Made by a program: the position numbers and the translations under genes
Source of the DNA: Trachythela sp. YZ-2020
Lineage: Eukaryota > Cnidaria > Anthozoa > Malacalcyonacea > Clavulariidae
Assembly (NCBI GenBank): GCA_016169945.1
Contig: JADLSH010000389.1
Span: 637,001 to 701,000 of the forward strand
Reading direction: 5' to 3'
Length of the DNA stretch: 64,000 nucleotides
The notes under the pieces: generated by a model
Database searches by the model: none
What the model was told of the DNA's origin: nothing
Seen by the model: only the letters and a program-made list of their open reading frames with translations
Part shown: positions 43,756 through 53,311 of the stretch, one piece after another
Position numbering within the stretch: the stretch's first letter is position 1
How the letters are laid out: every line of letters begins with the position of its first letter

Positions 43756-43877
43756 TTAAAGTTTTAATGAAGTAGTTCGAGTTTGTACTTTATTTCAGTT
43801 GTTTTACTATTTCGCTCTGCCTTGGTATTGAGCACTCTATAGTCTATATGATTTTGAACTTGACACTTATATTCATA

Positions 43878-43910
<33 letters not shown>

Positions 43911-43914
<4 letters not shown>

Positions 43915-44037
43915 TTTCGCTTACCTCAAAACTTGTCTGCAACAGGCTGTTTCATCTGTAAAAGAATCCTTTACAGATGGATTCTTTTACAGATGAAACA
44001 GCCTGTTGCAGACAAGTTTTGAGGTAAGCGAAAAACT
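43911..44037. repeat. Perfect 59-bp palindrome with 9-base loop; half-hammerhead composition
   Basis: Arms 43911-43969 and 43979-44037 are exact reverse complements separated by TTTACAGAT, preceded by an (AT)n run. Inside each arm a hairpin (CTGTAAA/TTTACAG), then ATGAAACAGCC and GTTGCAGAC, resemble stem II, the GAAA box, stem III and stem I 3' strand of a hammerhead. The CUGANGA half is absent. It reads like an inverted dimer of ribozyme 3' halves. Confidence 0.75.
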
Positions 44038-44120
44038 ATAATTTGCTCTAACTATATGTTGTCGAGCACTCTTTGCGTTTCGTAGACCTAAACCTACACG
44101 TATATATATATATATATATA

Positions 44121-44175
44121 GTCAAATCTGCAGACATGCATGTTTCGCCGTTCAACGGCTCGTCAGTGCAGCTTG
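44121..44175 (-). ncRNA. Canonical type I hammerhead ribozyme with GUC cleavage site
   Basis: On the minus strand, stem I 5' strand CTGCA, CTGACGA (44166-44160), stem II GCCG/CGGC with loop TTGAA, GAAA (44146-44143), stem III CA/TG with loop TGCA, and the GTC triplet (44135-44133) place cleavage between 44133 and 44132. The stem I 3' strand TGCAG pairs all five bases, and two further A-U pairs follow a G-A mismatch. It is a complete match to the consensus CUGANGA...GAAA...NUH. Confidence 0.85.
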
Positions 44176-44356
44176 TAACGCAGTCTAGATGCGAGTGACT
44201 TCGTATTTATACACCATACTCTTGCCCTCACCAAGCGCATGTGGTACAATACTCAGACACATGCGCATCCAGACATGCGTGAAGTGTCTTGGGGCCAGAG
44301 TGCTCAAACGACCACAAGGGAAGTGAGCTTTTGCATTATAGTGAAGGAGCATATAT

Positions 44357-44402
44357 AGTCAAATCTGCAGACATGCATGTTTCGCCGTTCAACGGCTCGT
44401 CA
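44357..44402 (-). ncRNA. Truncated hammerhead, second copy of the retrozyme-like unit
   Basis: Identical to 44120-44165 through stem III, GAAA and stem II. The core reads ATGACGA instead of CTGACGA and the upstream stem I strand is replaced by (TA)n. It is probably inactive alone. Confidence 0.7.
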
Positions 44403-44409
44403 TATATAT

Positions 44410-47310
44410 ATATAAACCTATAAGATTTACAACTATTTTCAGTCTTAGTATTAAATTTGAAAGTTAAAAAGTGAATTTTTAAAGGACTGTGTTGAAGCCA
44501 GACTTTAATTCGCATTTCATCTGGAAGATGGTTCCATATAATAGCTATACACAGTAGCTGAAGCTTCTTTTCCCGGCCTCCGCACTGGGTCTGGGAGTGA
44601 AAATATTGACATATTGTGGGTGCTACCTCTAAGATTGTCAGAGTGAAATTGCGAGGTAGGTGCAAAAATAATATTGAGCCGCTCACTGGGATATAAGTTA
44701 TTCACTGCTTTAAAAACATTAGTTGCGAGCTGTTTGGCACGGCGTTGGTCAAGAGTATGCCAACCAAGGACACGTAGGATATCAGCAGATCTTACGTCAT
44801 AGTCGGAAAAGGTTATTATCCTACTTGCTCTGTTTTGAAGTTTTTGGAGTTTGTCAGAAAGAGTTTTACCTAGGCAACCCCAAAACCTCACTACAATAGT
44901 CTAGGTAAGACAGCACTAAGGCCTTATACATCAGGATCAATATGCCTTGGGGCACAAAGTTGGGAATCAGCTTTAAGGGGGTACACTACAAAATTTTAAA
45001 GGAAAATCCTATTTTTGAAATTAGCCATATTATGCATCGTTAATGATCCATTTTTCGTTTTCTGGTGTTAATTTTTCTATTTGTTTGGCGGAAAATGGGT
45101 AAATAAGGGAAAATAGCAGCTTGTTTGAAATTTTGTCCCGTAGTAACCACCATAGCAACGACATCCACCTACCCCCCCCCCCCCCCACCCCTAGCTATAT
45201 AGTGAATTTAAACGATTTTATTTCAAATTACACCAAGTACAAGTAGGTTATATTTAGGCGGGAGAGGCGTTATAATGGCGTGAAAGTAAATTGTGTTCAC
45301 GCTATATATTTTGTATAATTACGGTTCCACTTCAAGGCTTTGACTGATTGAGGACATCCTGTAAAGTCCGACGAAAGTCGATCTGCCATAACCTTTCAAA
45401 GAACCGAAGGGTTAAACATTGGTGTCTTTTTAAAGACGGCAACGGCGGAGGTTACAGCTGGGAACCAAACTTAGATGTTGAAATAGTACGTGTTAAACAT
45501 TTTTCAAAAAATCTAGCATGGCATTTTCATGATATATATGCCTACCTCTCCCGTTTAGGATATGTTTGGCTATGTGACTTCGACCCCGAATTAGTCTTAG
45601 TATATTTTGTTAGCATATGAAAATATAGGGGAGCTCCATGTCAAATTTTTCATTTGTGCTTATAATATAAGTAGCGCATATGAAAATATAGGGGAGCTCC
45701 ATGTCCAATTTTTCATTTGTGCTTAAAATATAAGTAGCTTTTATTCAGTTTTCAATTTTGACCTAATGAAGACCTCAGTGAAGCTTTGTGTATACCTTAT
45801 CTATGCTGTGAACTAGGATTTTTGAAATTGGCTAAATCTGTGATGTACAATCATTATTTTTCTGACCGAAACGACATAAAAATATATGCGACATCAACTC
45901 CTTCAGAAAAAAATAACTAAAACTCAATATTTTTTAAAGATCCTAGTTCACAGCATACACGTCATATATTGGTTTCTATTTTTACCATTTTTGAAGATTT
46001 GTCATGTTTGGTTGTCTTGTAATCGTTTTTATCGAGACACCATTCTTTGGCTGCTGAGGGTAATTATATTGGTAACCATGGCAATCATAATTTTGAAAAC
46101 TGTGTCATTGGTCATCATTTGATCAGAGGAATAGTTCTGGGCAAAAAAATTATTGAAATAGCCATTTTTAAGAAAATAATAATTTGTTGTGGTGTACCAC
46201 CTTAAGGCCGCAAGACTTGCACTTATTTTTTTACAAATGGTTTCAACATGTACCTGCCAATTTAAAAGTTCGTCAATTTCGAGTCCCAAATATCTATAAG
46301 AATGCATTCTATCAATAGATTGTCCATCAATTTGGATGTTAAAGTGATGATTCAGGAAATTTAATCTCACTTGGCTTTTACATTCAAAGTAAGTTTATTA
46401 GCTCGTAACCACGTTTGCACTTTACTAAGTTCGATATTTAGTTTAAACTCTAATTCAATTAGATCTTTAGAACTGAGAGTTAAACATGTATCATCGGCAT
46501 ACATCATAAGGGACGACGAAGATAGGCAGGGTTGAAGATCATTGATATAAATTAGAAACAGTATGGCCCAAACACTGACCCTTGAGGGACCCCACATGTA
46601 ACAGGTAACATGCCTGACAGAGTGCCATTAATGCTTGTACATTGTTAGCGACCTGATAAATAAGATATAAACCAATTGATGGAGTTAGAATCAACGCCAT
46701 ACAACTCTAACTTCTTTAGTAAAATTGGGTGGTTCACGGTATCAAAAGCCTTTTTTAAGTCTAACAGTAGAACTCCATTAACTAACCCTTTATCAATATT
46801 CTGGTACCAATTATTGGTGGATACTGGAAGAGTTGTAAGTATCGAGTGTAGAGGTCTAAATCCATGTTGGGAGTTAGCCAGTAGATTATTATCAATTATA
46901 GGTATCCGTAAAACTGGGAGAAGACCATCTTTTCAATTATGTTACTGACAATCGGTAAAACATAATTATATCGGTCTATAATTATCGGGATTAGATTTGG
47001 TATCTTCTTTATAAATTGGCATGACCCTAGCTGCTTTCCAATCAATGGGAAAAATCACCTTTAATAGCCTACAAGATATCTCATCCAAACCCGTAGATTT
47101 ATTTACAGGAATCGATTGAATCCAGTTATATACAATTGTATTATTCGTCTCTGTAATAGAGAAATGATTATCGGTACGTGTAATGAATTCCTCAAAATGA
47201 GAGCTAGAGGCGGGAACATCGTTAACTAATTCGTGTCCATTCCCGATGGGATTCTTTGCTACTTTAGTAATTTTGCGAATATAATACTTGTTCCCATACT
47301 TAAGAAGGTA
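44410..47310 (-). pseudogene. LINE RT relic (CR1/jockey-like), split by a DNA transposon
   Basis: Reading leftwards from about 47310, it starts with a pre-RT segment (NKSTGLDEISCRLLK), then RT with [27 protein letters not shown] and YADD in LMMYADDTCLTLSS (46367-46597). It continues with SYRYLGLEIDELLNW (46029-46370). After the insert at 44977-46201 the frame resumes in LIPNFVPQGILILMYKALVLSYLDYC and WGCLGKTLSDKLQKLQNRA, down to WNHLPDEMRIK (44336-44686). Frameshifts near 46370, 44890 and 44620 show it is dead. The 3' end lies by the (TA)n next to the retrozyme-like unit. Confidence 0.85.
44977..46201. mobile_element. Non-autonomous TTAA-target DNA transposon (Kolobok-like), 1,225 bp
   Basis: TTAA lies at 44973-44976 and again at 46202-46205. 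Between them the left end GGGGGTACACTACAAAATT and the right end (reverse) GGTGGTACACCACAACAAATT are imperfect inverted repeats. Deleting the insert plus one TTAA joins the LINE frame exactly (SLAALKLIPNFVPQG), which fixes both ends. G-rich ends with a TTAA target suggest Kolobok more than piggyBac. No transposase is present; the frame at 45348-45620 has no known motif. It contains an internal tandem duplication of about 62 bp (45614-45676, 45677-45737) and a C run at 45172-45186. Confidence 0.85.
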
Positions 47311-48161
47311 ACAAGTGCCTGCGTTTCGTCAGGTATCTTCTCAAAGATCATGTTGGTATACAGTATAACAAAACAACGACAGACGCTATAAAGTTATAAC
47401 ACAGACACATTGTACAATATTATATGCCAATGCAATTCGGCAAATATTTTACGCTAAATGCTATTGGAATTTCATGAAAATAACTTTAAAAAATACTCTT
47501 TGACTCAAGGAGGTTATAGACGCCTTTCAGACAATCACTTTCAAAAGTTGTTGGGACACCTGCAGTTTTAGATCATAGGTCAATCTTTACACTTGTAACA
47601 CACATTAATCTCCCTTCCCCTTCCCCCAGCTCCCCAATCAATATTGATTTCCCAATTGTAAGACCATACCCCGTCAAATATGATAATATTTTGGACACAA
47701 CATTGAATAAGGGGCGGGGGGATCGACGTTTGTCAATATAATAGGTATTTGGGGCATCTGTCCCAACACATTTGAAAAGGATTGTAGGTCGGTAGATAGG
47801 TAGGTAGATATAGAGAGATAGATAGAGTGAGAGAAAGAGAGAGAGGGAGATTTATTAAAATTAACATTGCAGCCCAAAGCCCTGGTGTAAAACCGTGCAG
47901 GGGTCCCTGGTGTAAAACCTTGTAGGGGACCTCGTGTCCTATTGTTTTAACATCTTGTATAATTTATTTATGCTAAATTCATTAAATTAATTAAGGGCGA
48001 ATTTCGTTAAATATTACAAAGTTAAAAATCATTACTATATAAAACGCTAAGATAATAAATATTCTAGGATCAAGATTAAAATTACATTATGCATTTAATG
48101 AATTATGTATAATGAAATTTTTTTTATATCGTGTTTGAAAGTTGATATTAAACTTATGTTT
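47311..48161. other. Non-coding DNA with microsatellite
   Basis: No genes. A GATA/GAGA simple repeat lies at about 47786-47850. A short direct repeat (GGTGTAAAACC.TG.AGGGG) occurs at 47883-47904 and 47909-47930. Confidence 0.45.
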
Positions 48162-48438
48162 TAGGCCGTGGGATGAGGGTCGAAAATGTTCAATTCCGTA
48201 GCACCCCTCGTGTAACTACATAATTTTTACATTAATCGATAGATTAGAACTTACCTAGTTAGAATCCACTTCCCCCCAAGCGAAATAGTTGCACAAATTG
48301 AAGTACAACCTCTCCAGAGTTCGGGTTTCCTCGTGTTTCGAAATCCATGAACGGCCATTGTTGTGCTCCAACTACGCATGTGCGTGACCACAAAACACTT
48401 AATGCGCACGCGCAGATAGGAAAAACTGATCTCAACCC
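48162..48438 (-). repeat. Left arm of an inverted promoter duplication (about 280 bp)
   Basis: It is the reverse complement, at roughly 90 percent, of 50314-50609. Both arms contain a perfect NRF-1-like site (TGCGCACGCGCA at 48403-48414). In this arm the outward (minus-strand) reading ends with CTAACTAG/GTAAGTTC, a strong splice-donor sequence that has decayed in the right arm. That suggests a transcript starting here and running left. Confidence 0.75.
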
Positions 48439-48939
48439 AGAACTGGACAAGAAAAAAATTATGAAATGTGCGAAAACAGGGCTGAAGTAAAACGAGATGA
48501 CATCGGAGTGTTTTAAAAATATATGAAATTTTTATGTTCTGTACATTTCAGTGGAGTTCGCCGCCAAACATTCTGAACAATGTACCGTGTCGAGCCCTCG
48601 CCAGGAACACTTCCAAGCCAACATTACAATAATCACTTATTAAAAATATGATGTTATTTTATACAACAGCAATTGCATGACGTTTGCAAGCAAATTCCAT
48701 CCTAAACATTCTAGAACACGCATACCGTAATTTCTGGGGGGGAGGGGAAGAGGGGGGTTATTTCTAATATATAAAAGGATTTGGTTTGACGTTTGATTCT
48801 CTTTATAAATATGCAACATCGGGTACAGTAATGTTACGTACCAAAGTATCAGTAAATATCATAATTATCTTTAAAATACAATACTCTCACGCTTCACGTT
48901 TTTATAAATTAAATGCTTACAGGAGACGGGGGGGGGGGT

Positions 48940-50295
48940 GCTTAATAGAGAAATTACATTACTGAAGTTAACAGTTTTTCTTTTTCCAAGAAAATATGGT
49001 TCAATATCCTTTGATCGTGCTAGGACTGATTTTTTTCGGGAAACATTCTCTCTTCTCTCTGAATCTCAAGATGCAACAGCATACACTGGTGCACATGTTG
49101 TGGTCGTCTTTGCCTCCCTTGCAAGGAATATGGTATAGTTGCTACAGCAAACTTTGTGGTAGCGGACCTCCAATGCAACACAGTCTTTATATCTAATCTG
49201 CACAAGTATCCGCTCATCATTTTTCTCTCAGCAGCTGTACGTAATAAGCGAGCATCAGTTGTACTTGCCAACACTAGTGGCGTTCTTCTTCTCTTTTGTG
49301 TTTTCTACAAAAAACATACAAGTTTAGAATGCCTGTTTAAAAATGACATTTACCACCTAAAGCAGGGTGAAGTTGACAAATTAACCAACTTCAGTAAGAT
49401 ACAAATTCACAGCAACCAGGTATTAAAATAAAGCTACTCTGGTTTGTAAAGTTTATGAACATTCTGATTAAACAAACTTATTATCTGGATAATTAACACA
49501 TTTAGACCCAACGCACCCAATAGGTACTCTAAAATATCTCGAACGTGCGGTGCCAGTGTGGGTAGAGTATAGCAAATACGGCGGTTGACTGTTGTGTAAA
49601 ACTACCTGACAACAGTCAACCGCCATACTCTAAAATATTATATAGGTATATGCACAAGGCAGTAAGGCACAATATGACAACTTTCCCACCAAAAGGTGGT
49701 CCATAGAAAATAAAGATACTGTACACAAGAAATTGTACATAATCATACCTTGTCTCTTGAAAACCAAGACGAATCTCTTCCACAAATAATGCAGCATTCT
49801 GGTAGTACATGCTTGTTTCTTTGACGCAAGGTCTTACTTGGTTCCTTAACTGAATTGCGTGTATTCTTTCTTCTGGGTCCCACAGCTGTCAGCTGGTTGC
49901 CTGGTTCCATGTGGCATGTGTACAGTCTATGGTATTAGCGACCTTTTCCGTGCTTGTACTAGCTCCGTTTTCCTCTTTTCTCTGTTGTCTACGGATCTTT
50001 TCTTCATCGCTAAATTTCTTGTAGCATTTCATGTGGTGGTACCATTGTAAATCAAAACTTGCGTTTGTGTTCTCTGCCAAGTAGGCAAGTATGAATTGAC
50101 GAATTCGTCATCAAACTTATCATACGAATCCTTCGCTATCTCAGCTTGCAGGCAATTAAGTTTCGCCCATTTAGTCCTGCAATCGACAAATTTCTTAAGC
50201 CTTTGACGAGTAACTTTGGAAAGTTGCTCGGTTACGCCTTCAAAATGCATAAAAACATGAGGATATTCGAATTTTCGACATATCGTCATTAGTAG
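48940..50295 (-). pseudogene. Multi-exon gene relic with YHxxCY and CIIC motifs (function unknown)
   Basis: Reading leftwards, exon-like blocks follow in order. 50289-50110 starts MTICRKFEYPHVFMHFEGV, then KKFVDCRTKW. 50110-49890 has FDLQWYHHMKCYKKFSDEEKIRRQ in a shifted frame. 49890-49750 has VLPECCIICGRDSSW and ends at a GTATGA donor. After an acceptor (TTTTTTGTAG, about 49308) come RRRTPLVLASTT and DCVALEVRYHKVCCSNYT. The repeated Tyr-His-x-x-Cys pattern and the Cys-Ile-Ile-Cys pair look like metal-binding sites. I recall similar patterns in multi-copy uncharacterised invertebrate proteins but cannot name the family. Frame breaks near 50110 and at an A run near 49235 suggest a pseudogene or sequence errors. 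Confidence 0.55.
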
Positions 50296-50313
50296 TCATC
50301 TTGAATATGCGTG

Positions 50314-50609
50314 TTTTATTGAGATCAGTTTTCCTATCTGCGCGTGCGCATTAAGTGTTTTGTGGTCAAGCGCATGCGTAGTTGCAACACAACAATGGCC
50401 GTTCATGATTTCGAAACACGAGGAAGCCCGAACTTTGGAGAGGTTTTACTTCAATTTGTGCAACTATTTCGCTTGGGGGGAAGTGGATTCTAACTAAATA
50501 AGTCCTAATCTATCGATTCATGTAAAAATTATGTAGTTACGCGAGGGGTGCTACGGAATCTGTTTTGCTAAGCATATTTTCGACGCTCATCCTATGGCCT
50601 ATTTGTTTC
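50314..50609 (+). repeat. Right arm of the inverted promoter duplication
   Basis: This is the mirror of 48162-48438. It contains TGCGCGTGCGCA (50339-50350) and GCGCATGCGT (50370-50379), both NRF-1-like. It lies between the minus-strand relic (starting about 50290) and the plus-strand Nck-like exon (50786), so it is a plausible bidirectional promoter. A short frame inside it (from ATG about 50397) reads MAVHDFETRGSPNFGEV and is unassigned. Confidence 0.75.
50339..50350. promoter_or_regulatory. NRF-1-like site in the bidirectional promoter arm
   Basis: TGCGCGTGCGCA is a full match to the consensus when read on the reverse strand and is conserved in the left arm at 48403-48414. A second partial site is at 50370-50379. 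Confidence 0.5.
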
Positions 50610-50785
50610 TCAAGTTAAGATTGAGGTAATAAACTATGTAGATTGTGACCATCATTGGATTCAATCTCTTGAAAGAGTTTGTCCGTAAGTCCCTGTCTTT
50701 TCGCATTTAATTGCTGGAGGCCTGCAATACTAACCGCCTCGTCATATTTGTTGTATCAAGTACAAATTTATCTTCTTGTATAGAC

Positions 50786-51086
50786 ATGGCTGAAGAAGCA
50801 TCTGCAATCGCACGACGTGACTATCATCAACAAAATGAAAGGGAACTTTCCATAAAGAAAAGTGATAAACTACTTATTTTGAATGACAGTGGGTCGTTGT
50901 GGCTAGTTCAGAATGAACTGCGTCAATCCGGTTTGGTACCCTCAAAATATTTGCAACGAACTTATTTGAATAAACGTAAAAAGAGCTTACTGCAGAAATT
51001 ATTTTCAAGAAATGCCAGGCACAGCAGCGCTGGACCATCGGATAATATCGAACCGCCTGGGTACGAGACTCCAGAAAGTGTTACGA
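50786..51086 (+). CDS. Nck-like adaptor, first coding exon with N-terminal SH3 domain
   Basis: ATG at 50786 opens MAEEASAIARRDYHQQNERE, aligning from the first residue with the first SH3 domain of Nck1/Nck2. The SH3 hallmarks are visible: the ALYDY-like ARRDY, the specificity Trp in LWLVQNELRQ, and LVPSKYLQ as the 3-10 helix/Tyr motif. A basic linker (NKRKKSLLQKLFSRN) follows, as in Nck. The exon ends at ACGA/GTAAGT (51087), after 100 codons. Nck links phosphotyrosine signals to actin regulators and normally has three SH3 domains and an SH2 domain. No downstream exon was recognised in the remaining 13 kb, so the gene is either very long or truncated. Confidence 0.8.
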
Positions 51087-52110
51087 GTAAGTTTAGTTGT
51101 GGCTATTGCGGGGTTTAACTATACACACCTGCTCGGGAGGATGAAGTCGCACTCACGAAGGGTATTCATATATTCACCTCGTTAACTATATTCGTTAATA
51201 GCCAACTCGGCCTCGTTGTCTAATAGTTAAGTATATAACGTATAGAATAGCTTGGATGTCCAACGAGAGGTACACTTTGTAACTTTCAAACATTTGTTGA
51301 AAAGATATGGAACACCAGAACCTACTGTAGCTAAGCTCCATCAATATACGGACTGCAGTTTTAGTGTAAATTTACACTCAGGAAAAGGTGACAGGCAGGA
51401 ACAATAGATATTAAATCTTCACTGGAAAATAATTTTTTCGTTTTCCCGGCCCTGAGGATTTGAAATCTATTGCTCCTGCCATCGAACACGGCCGCCATGC
51501 AAAGTCTCTATATGTAATAATGAATTTATTGTATCAAGTGCAAATTGTGACCCTCCATGGGAAAACATATGTTAACGGTTTTCCGTTAAAAAAGCTCAGA
51601 AAAGTGGATGGTAAACGGGTATTAAACGGTTCAGATAAACCGTTTTAACGGTTTACAAAGCGTGAGAACGGTATGCCAAAATATTTTAACGGTATCAAGA
51701 AATCGTTAAAATTGTCGAGGTATCCGTATTAATGGATGGAGACAAACGTTTTAACGGATAGTTTCAAACGTTAAAACGGATAAAGCCATTAATTGGGCAT
51801 AAACGGATAAATGAAAATAATGGTTTTACCAGCTATATATAGACGAACGTTTATACAATCTAAATTTAAGCATGCACACAAATGCGCTCGTTCAAATGGA
51901 ACGAATTTTAGGAATTTAATGTATCCATTTTCTCTCAAAACCAAGGAATATGCATTGGTTTTAATTTAGATTTGGAACTGATATGCATCATGATTCATGA
52001 TTAATTAAGTAAGCAGTAAGAAATGTTAGCCATAGTATTTCATATTCGCTGTCTGTATGAGAAGCTCAGATAGACTACAAGAGCCACAAGATATAGCGAT
52101 TATTACTGTA
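51087..52110. other. Probable first intron of the Nck-like gene, part with AACGG cluster
   Basis: No coding was recognised. Its main feature is a dense run of AACGG-type motifs at 51571-51806, described separately. Confidence 0.4.
51571..51806. promoter_or_regulatory. Cluster of Myb-type TAACGG/AAACGG motifs
   Basis: Within 236 bp TAACGG occurs five times on either strand (51573, 51583 reverse, 51646, 51687, 51752). There are several more AAACGG, GAACGG and AACGTT variants. Animal Myb proteins bind YAACKG. It could be a homotypic enhancer cluster in the Nck-like intron or a degraded short tandem repeat. Confidence 0.4.
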
Positions 52111-52255
52111 ACAATTATTGGATAGGGTTTTTGTCATATCCGGAATTATCAAGGTCAAGGTAAGTGTTATCAGGCGAAGCCGAAGGCTGGGACTGATAGC
52201 ACTTACCGAGACCTTGATAATTCCGGATATAACAAAAACCGAATTCAATAATTGT
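52111..52255. mobile_element. Fold-back miniature element (145 bp)
   Basis: ACAATTATTGGATAGGG... and its complement ...ATTCAATAATTGT bound arms of about 60 bp (52111-52170 versus 52196-52255) containing ATCCGGAATTATCAAGG. Mismatches are few. The central loop is about 25 bp. It is non-coding. Confidence 0.7.
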
Positions 52256-52552
52256 TTTATTGTACATTGCATTGTCATTAAACTCCTTCGATAAACAACG
52301 ATTTAAATTCTGTCGCACAAAACAACGTTTGGTTCTAAAATATTGGGGTAAAAACTAATTATAAAAATAAAACAAGAACGACAAAATATTAGAAATCTAA
52401 TTTACTTACTATAGTTCTGATAAAAGTTTCAAAAGAGTGTATTTTTTACGCAAAAACTTTCAAAAAGACATCGTTTATTCATGTTGTTTTTTCTTGTTTT
52501 TATTCTTGTATGTACAGCTGCCACTCGCTAAAAAAGTACGTACTGCTGGCTC

Positions 52553-52606
52553 AACCTACAGATAACTGTGTTATCTGCTAGCAGATAACTGAGTTATCTG
52601 TAGGTT
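52553..52606. repeat. 54-bp palindrome built of AGATAAC/GTTATCT motifs
   Basis: AACCTACAGATAACTG..., centred on GCTAGC, is mirrored with two mismatches, giving four GATAA cores in alternating orientation. It can form a long hairpin and also presents paired GATA-factor sites. Confidence 0.6.
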
Positions 52607-53144
52607 CCGTGATTCCCATATTTAACTGTAAGCAATTAGCCAATCAGAAGACCCGCAGTGACTACAATGCATGTATAATAATAATAATTATTATTGGTTG
52701 TGTCTTGAATGAAAAATTAATAAGATGCTTCTTTTCAAATAGAAAGCTCATATAGAATAACCATGCAATTACTATGCGCTCGATCAGGTGACGCATTCGC
52801 AGTTTGAGGCCAGCAGCTTACGTTAAAGTCGCGCAAAAATGCAAAGAAGTTTAGATTATAGATTGTATTATAAATATAATATAATGCCGGAATGAGTCTT
52901 ATTTTATTGTTACAGTATAGAGCGAATAATTTACTGTACCTCTCGTGCGTTTTCATCAGTCAACACTTGTGGTTGACTCAATATTTATCGTACGGCGGCC
53001 ATACTAAATGATGGGCACACATTTCCATATTGTTCTATTGCAATATTCTTGCAATGAAGGGGAACACATAATATCCTCAATAATAACAAGTGTAATTGTG
53101 ACTTACTGCGGTTCTGTTGGATCAATCTACCTGAAAAATACAAT

Positions 53145-53190
53145 AGGAACTTCGACGTTTCGAGCGAAAGCACTTCGTCTGTAAGTTGGT
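53145..53190 (-). ncRNA. Degenerate hammerhead-like relic
   Basis: The minus strand reads CAGACGA (one change from CUGANGA), a short stem AGTG/CGCT with loop CTTT, then CGAAACGTCGAAG. The extra unpaired base and the core change suggest it is inactive. Similar sequences occur in PLE-type terminal repeats. Confidence 0.35.
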
Positions 53191-53311
53191 TGGCAGATCA
53201 AAACACGTTTCTCGCACTAAATCTACATGAGGCTTTATTTTGCAAAATCATATTTAACAATTAGTGAGCCGAAGGCAAAGTAACTATAGGCTTGTAATCA
53301 CCGAGTTTGTT

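Larger units (their letters stand above)
44121..44402 (-). mobile_element. Retrozyme-like unit: 237-bp monomer between two hammerhead copies
   Basis: A 45-bp block (GTCAAATCTGCAGACATGCA... to ...GGCTCGTCA) occurs at 44121-44165 and again at 44358-44402, exactly 237 bp apart and in the same orientation. The first copy is a complete hammerhead. The second lacks the first core base and the stem I 5' strand and runs into (AT)n. The unit has no coding frame. Animal retrozymes are small non-coding retroelements whose tandem hammerheads release circular RNA monomers of similar size. Confidence 0.65.
52256..53311. other. Non-coding DNA with palindrome and ribozyme-like relic
   Basis: No genes were recognised. 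Contents are a GATA-type palindrome (52553-52606), a degenerate hammerhead-like sequence on the minus strand (about 53145-53190), and the hairpin flank of the MITE at 53312. Confidence 0.4.

Noticed and set aside
51051..51069. GCCTGGGTACGAG in the Nck-like exon as a copy of the 11.5 kb repeat flank
   Set aside because: Only about 13 bases match and they encode PPGYE in a plausible linker, so the similarity is taken as chance.
52985..53173. Minus-strand frame of 62 codons and similar 60-90 codon frames across AT-rich regions
   Set aside because: They have no motif, no splice context and no homologous copy showing conservation. They are expected by chance in 64 kb.
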